Below, piece by piece: positions 62,881 to 64,000 of a stretch of 64,000 nucleotides of DNA. The stretch spans positions 31,859,590 through 31,923,589 of the forward strand of contig CM025855.1 in the NCBI GenBank assembly GCA_003952965.2, given 5' to 3'. The notes below the pieces were generated by a model that was not told the DNA's origin, did not search any database, and saw only the letters and a list, made by a program, of their open reading frames with translations. Both the position numbers and the translations under genes were made by a program. The stretch comes from Morella rubra (lineage: Eukaryota > Streptophyta > Magnoliopsida > Fagales > Myricaceae). Each line of letters starts with the position of its first letter. Position 1 is the stretch's first letter.

Positions 62881-64000
62881 CCAGGGAAAACTGGAAGCTT
62901 TAAACTGGAGGGCTAACAACTTTTATTATCTTTAGAATGGACGAGCATTATAATTGAGAGAGAATGGCTACTTTAATAAATAATAGTTTTGTGTGATTGG
63001 ACCGCGAGAACAAGAATTCTGAGGCTATTGTTTGGGATCTTGCGTATACATGCTCCTCGAAGAGGATTAAGGAAGAAGGAATTGTGAACTTTGCTCGTTC
63101 TACGTAATCGCTGTTGGTAGTCGGAATTTGTTGCTACTATTTTCGGTCTGTAGAGGGGTATTCGTCAGGGTTTCTACGACGTGCATAAGATTGCAAGTTT
63201 TGGCCAGACGATTTGTGGAATTTAGGAATTGAGTGTTCTTTCATGGATTTGTTTTGTTTTGCTTTTAGAATATTGAGGCTTATATTTTGATCTATTTGTG
63301 GATTAAGTTATGAGACTCTCTATTTGCGGTTGTTTTTCTCGCTACGCTATAATTGTAAGGGAAATTATATTTTTTGATACAAAGAATCAAATCCATATAT
63401 ATTAGCTCCTCGATGCTAATATGATTAGCTGGAAGAAAGGGTAAGATATATTGGATGATTCTGGGATATAACACAAAGTAGGAGTCTCAGGGTCTATTAT
63501 ATCTTCTTTTTTTGCTACATTTTCGCAACTGTATCGAGGAAGGTTTGAACCTTTGGGTTGAGGTTTATTATAAAGCTGGGTTGAAGGAGCAAAGATGATC
63601 TATAGGTCATATATTGTAGGATAAGAACTGCAATGGTCTGTAAGATCTCAGATTACGCTAAGATGGCGTATAGGACATTGAGTTGTAATCAGGATGTATT
63701 TATGAGGATCTAAAAATGGTATAATGAATTTTCGTAGCTTTAGTTATATTGTTTTGTTGATTTATACATAGTAATTTTGTAAGAGATGGTAAGAATGAAT
63801 AATTAACATGAAAATTAAAAGTGTAAATTTCGGGATTATAATGTTTTAACGAAATACAATTTCTATTTTAGTAGTAACAAAAAATATAGTTAATATGAAA
63901 TGAGTTAAGGGGGATGATTAATGTTGGGTGCGGATTTATAGATTAGGAATCATTCAATAGTACAATAGGGAACGTGAAGAATTAGAAGGTTGTTGAGTGA
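62881..64000. other. Unresolved degenerate AT-rich sequence after atpB
   Basis: In a normal plastid genome atpE and then trnM/trnV would follow. I could not match this stretch convincingly to them. It continues the trend of rising damage away from the spacer and becomes T/A-rich. No gene can be supported. Confidence 0.4.

Noticed and set aside
62881-64000. atpE and trnM expected after atpB
   Set aside because: A few words near 63030 (ATTGTTTGGGAT) recall atpE, but the surrounding sequence does not support it.

Overview
The window is plant nuclear DNA from a flowering plant, most likely a eudicot. Genes are intron-rich with GT-AG (and GC-AG) splice sites, long AT-rich introns and intergenic DNA, MITE-like repeats and microsatellites. 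It is a scaffold, not one continuous read-through. Runs of exactly 1000 N at 5454-6453 and 58530-59529 separate a central contig (6454-58529) from two short flanking contigs. A third gap of 279 N (23334-23612) lies inside a repeated block. The species cannot be named from the sequence alone.

Region by region. 1-5453 is a very degenerate, insertion-bloated nuclear 25S rRNA gene (+ strand) running into rDNA spacer. 7881-10436 (+) is a complete LAZY1-type gravitropism gene whose first exon is only ATGAAG. 11469-17187 (-), convergent with it, is a 15-exon sphingosine-1-phosphate lyase gene with an apparent frameshift in its penultimate exon. 17289-34096 is a tandem segmental duplication: two long and one shorter copy of one block, and two copies of a second block, with MITE-like insertions and no recognisable gene. 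35717-37954 (+) is a two-exon group IIc WRKY factor resembling WRKY75. 42053-52575 (+) is a 15-exon DUF1664 membrane/coiled-coil protein gene whose exons 2-3 lie in an intragenic tandem duplication. 54086-58401 (+) is the 5' part of the DNA primase large subunit gene (PRI2), cut by the second 1000-N gap before three of its four Fe-S cysteines. 59530-64000 is plastid-derived: 5' rbcL (-), the rbcL-atpB spacer and atpB (+), almost intact near the spacer and increasingly damaged away from it.

The genes do not form an operon or cluster. Their roles are unrelated: shoot gravitropism/branch angle, sphingolipid breakdown, stress/phosphate/senescence transcription control, an uncharacterised membrane protein, and DNA replication priming. 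The primase promoter carries an E2F-type site and two TGGGCT (site II) motifs, as expected for an S-phase gene.

I found no CRISPR array, operon, phage or unknown multigene defence-like system. The points most worth checking are structural: the two anomalous flanking contigs, the tandem block, the intragenic duplication, the lyase frameshift and several unusual splice features. Exon coordinates were read by eye from splice signals and family similarity recalled from memory. No search was run.
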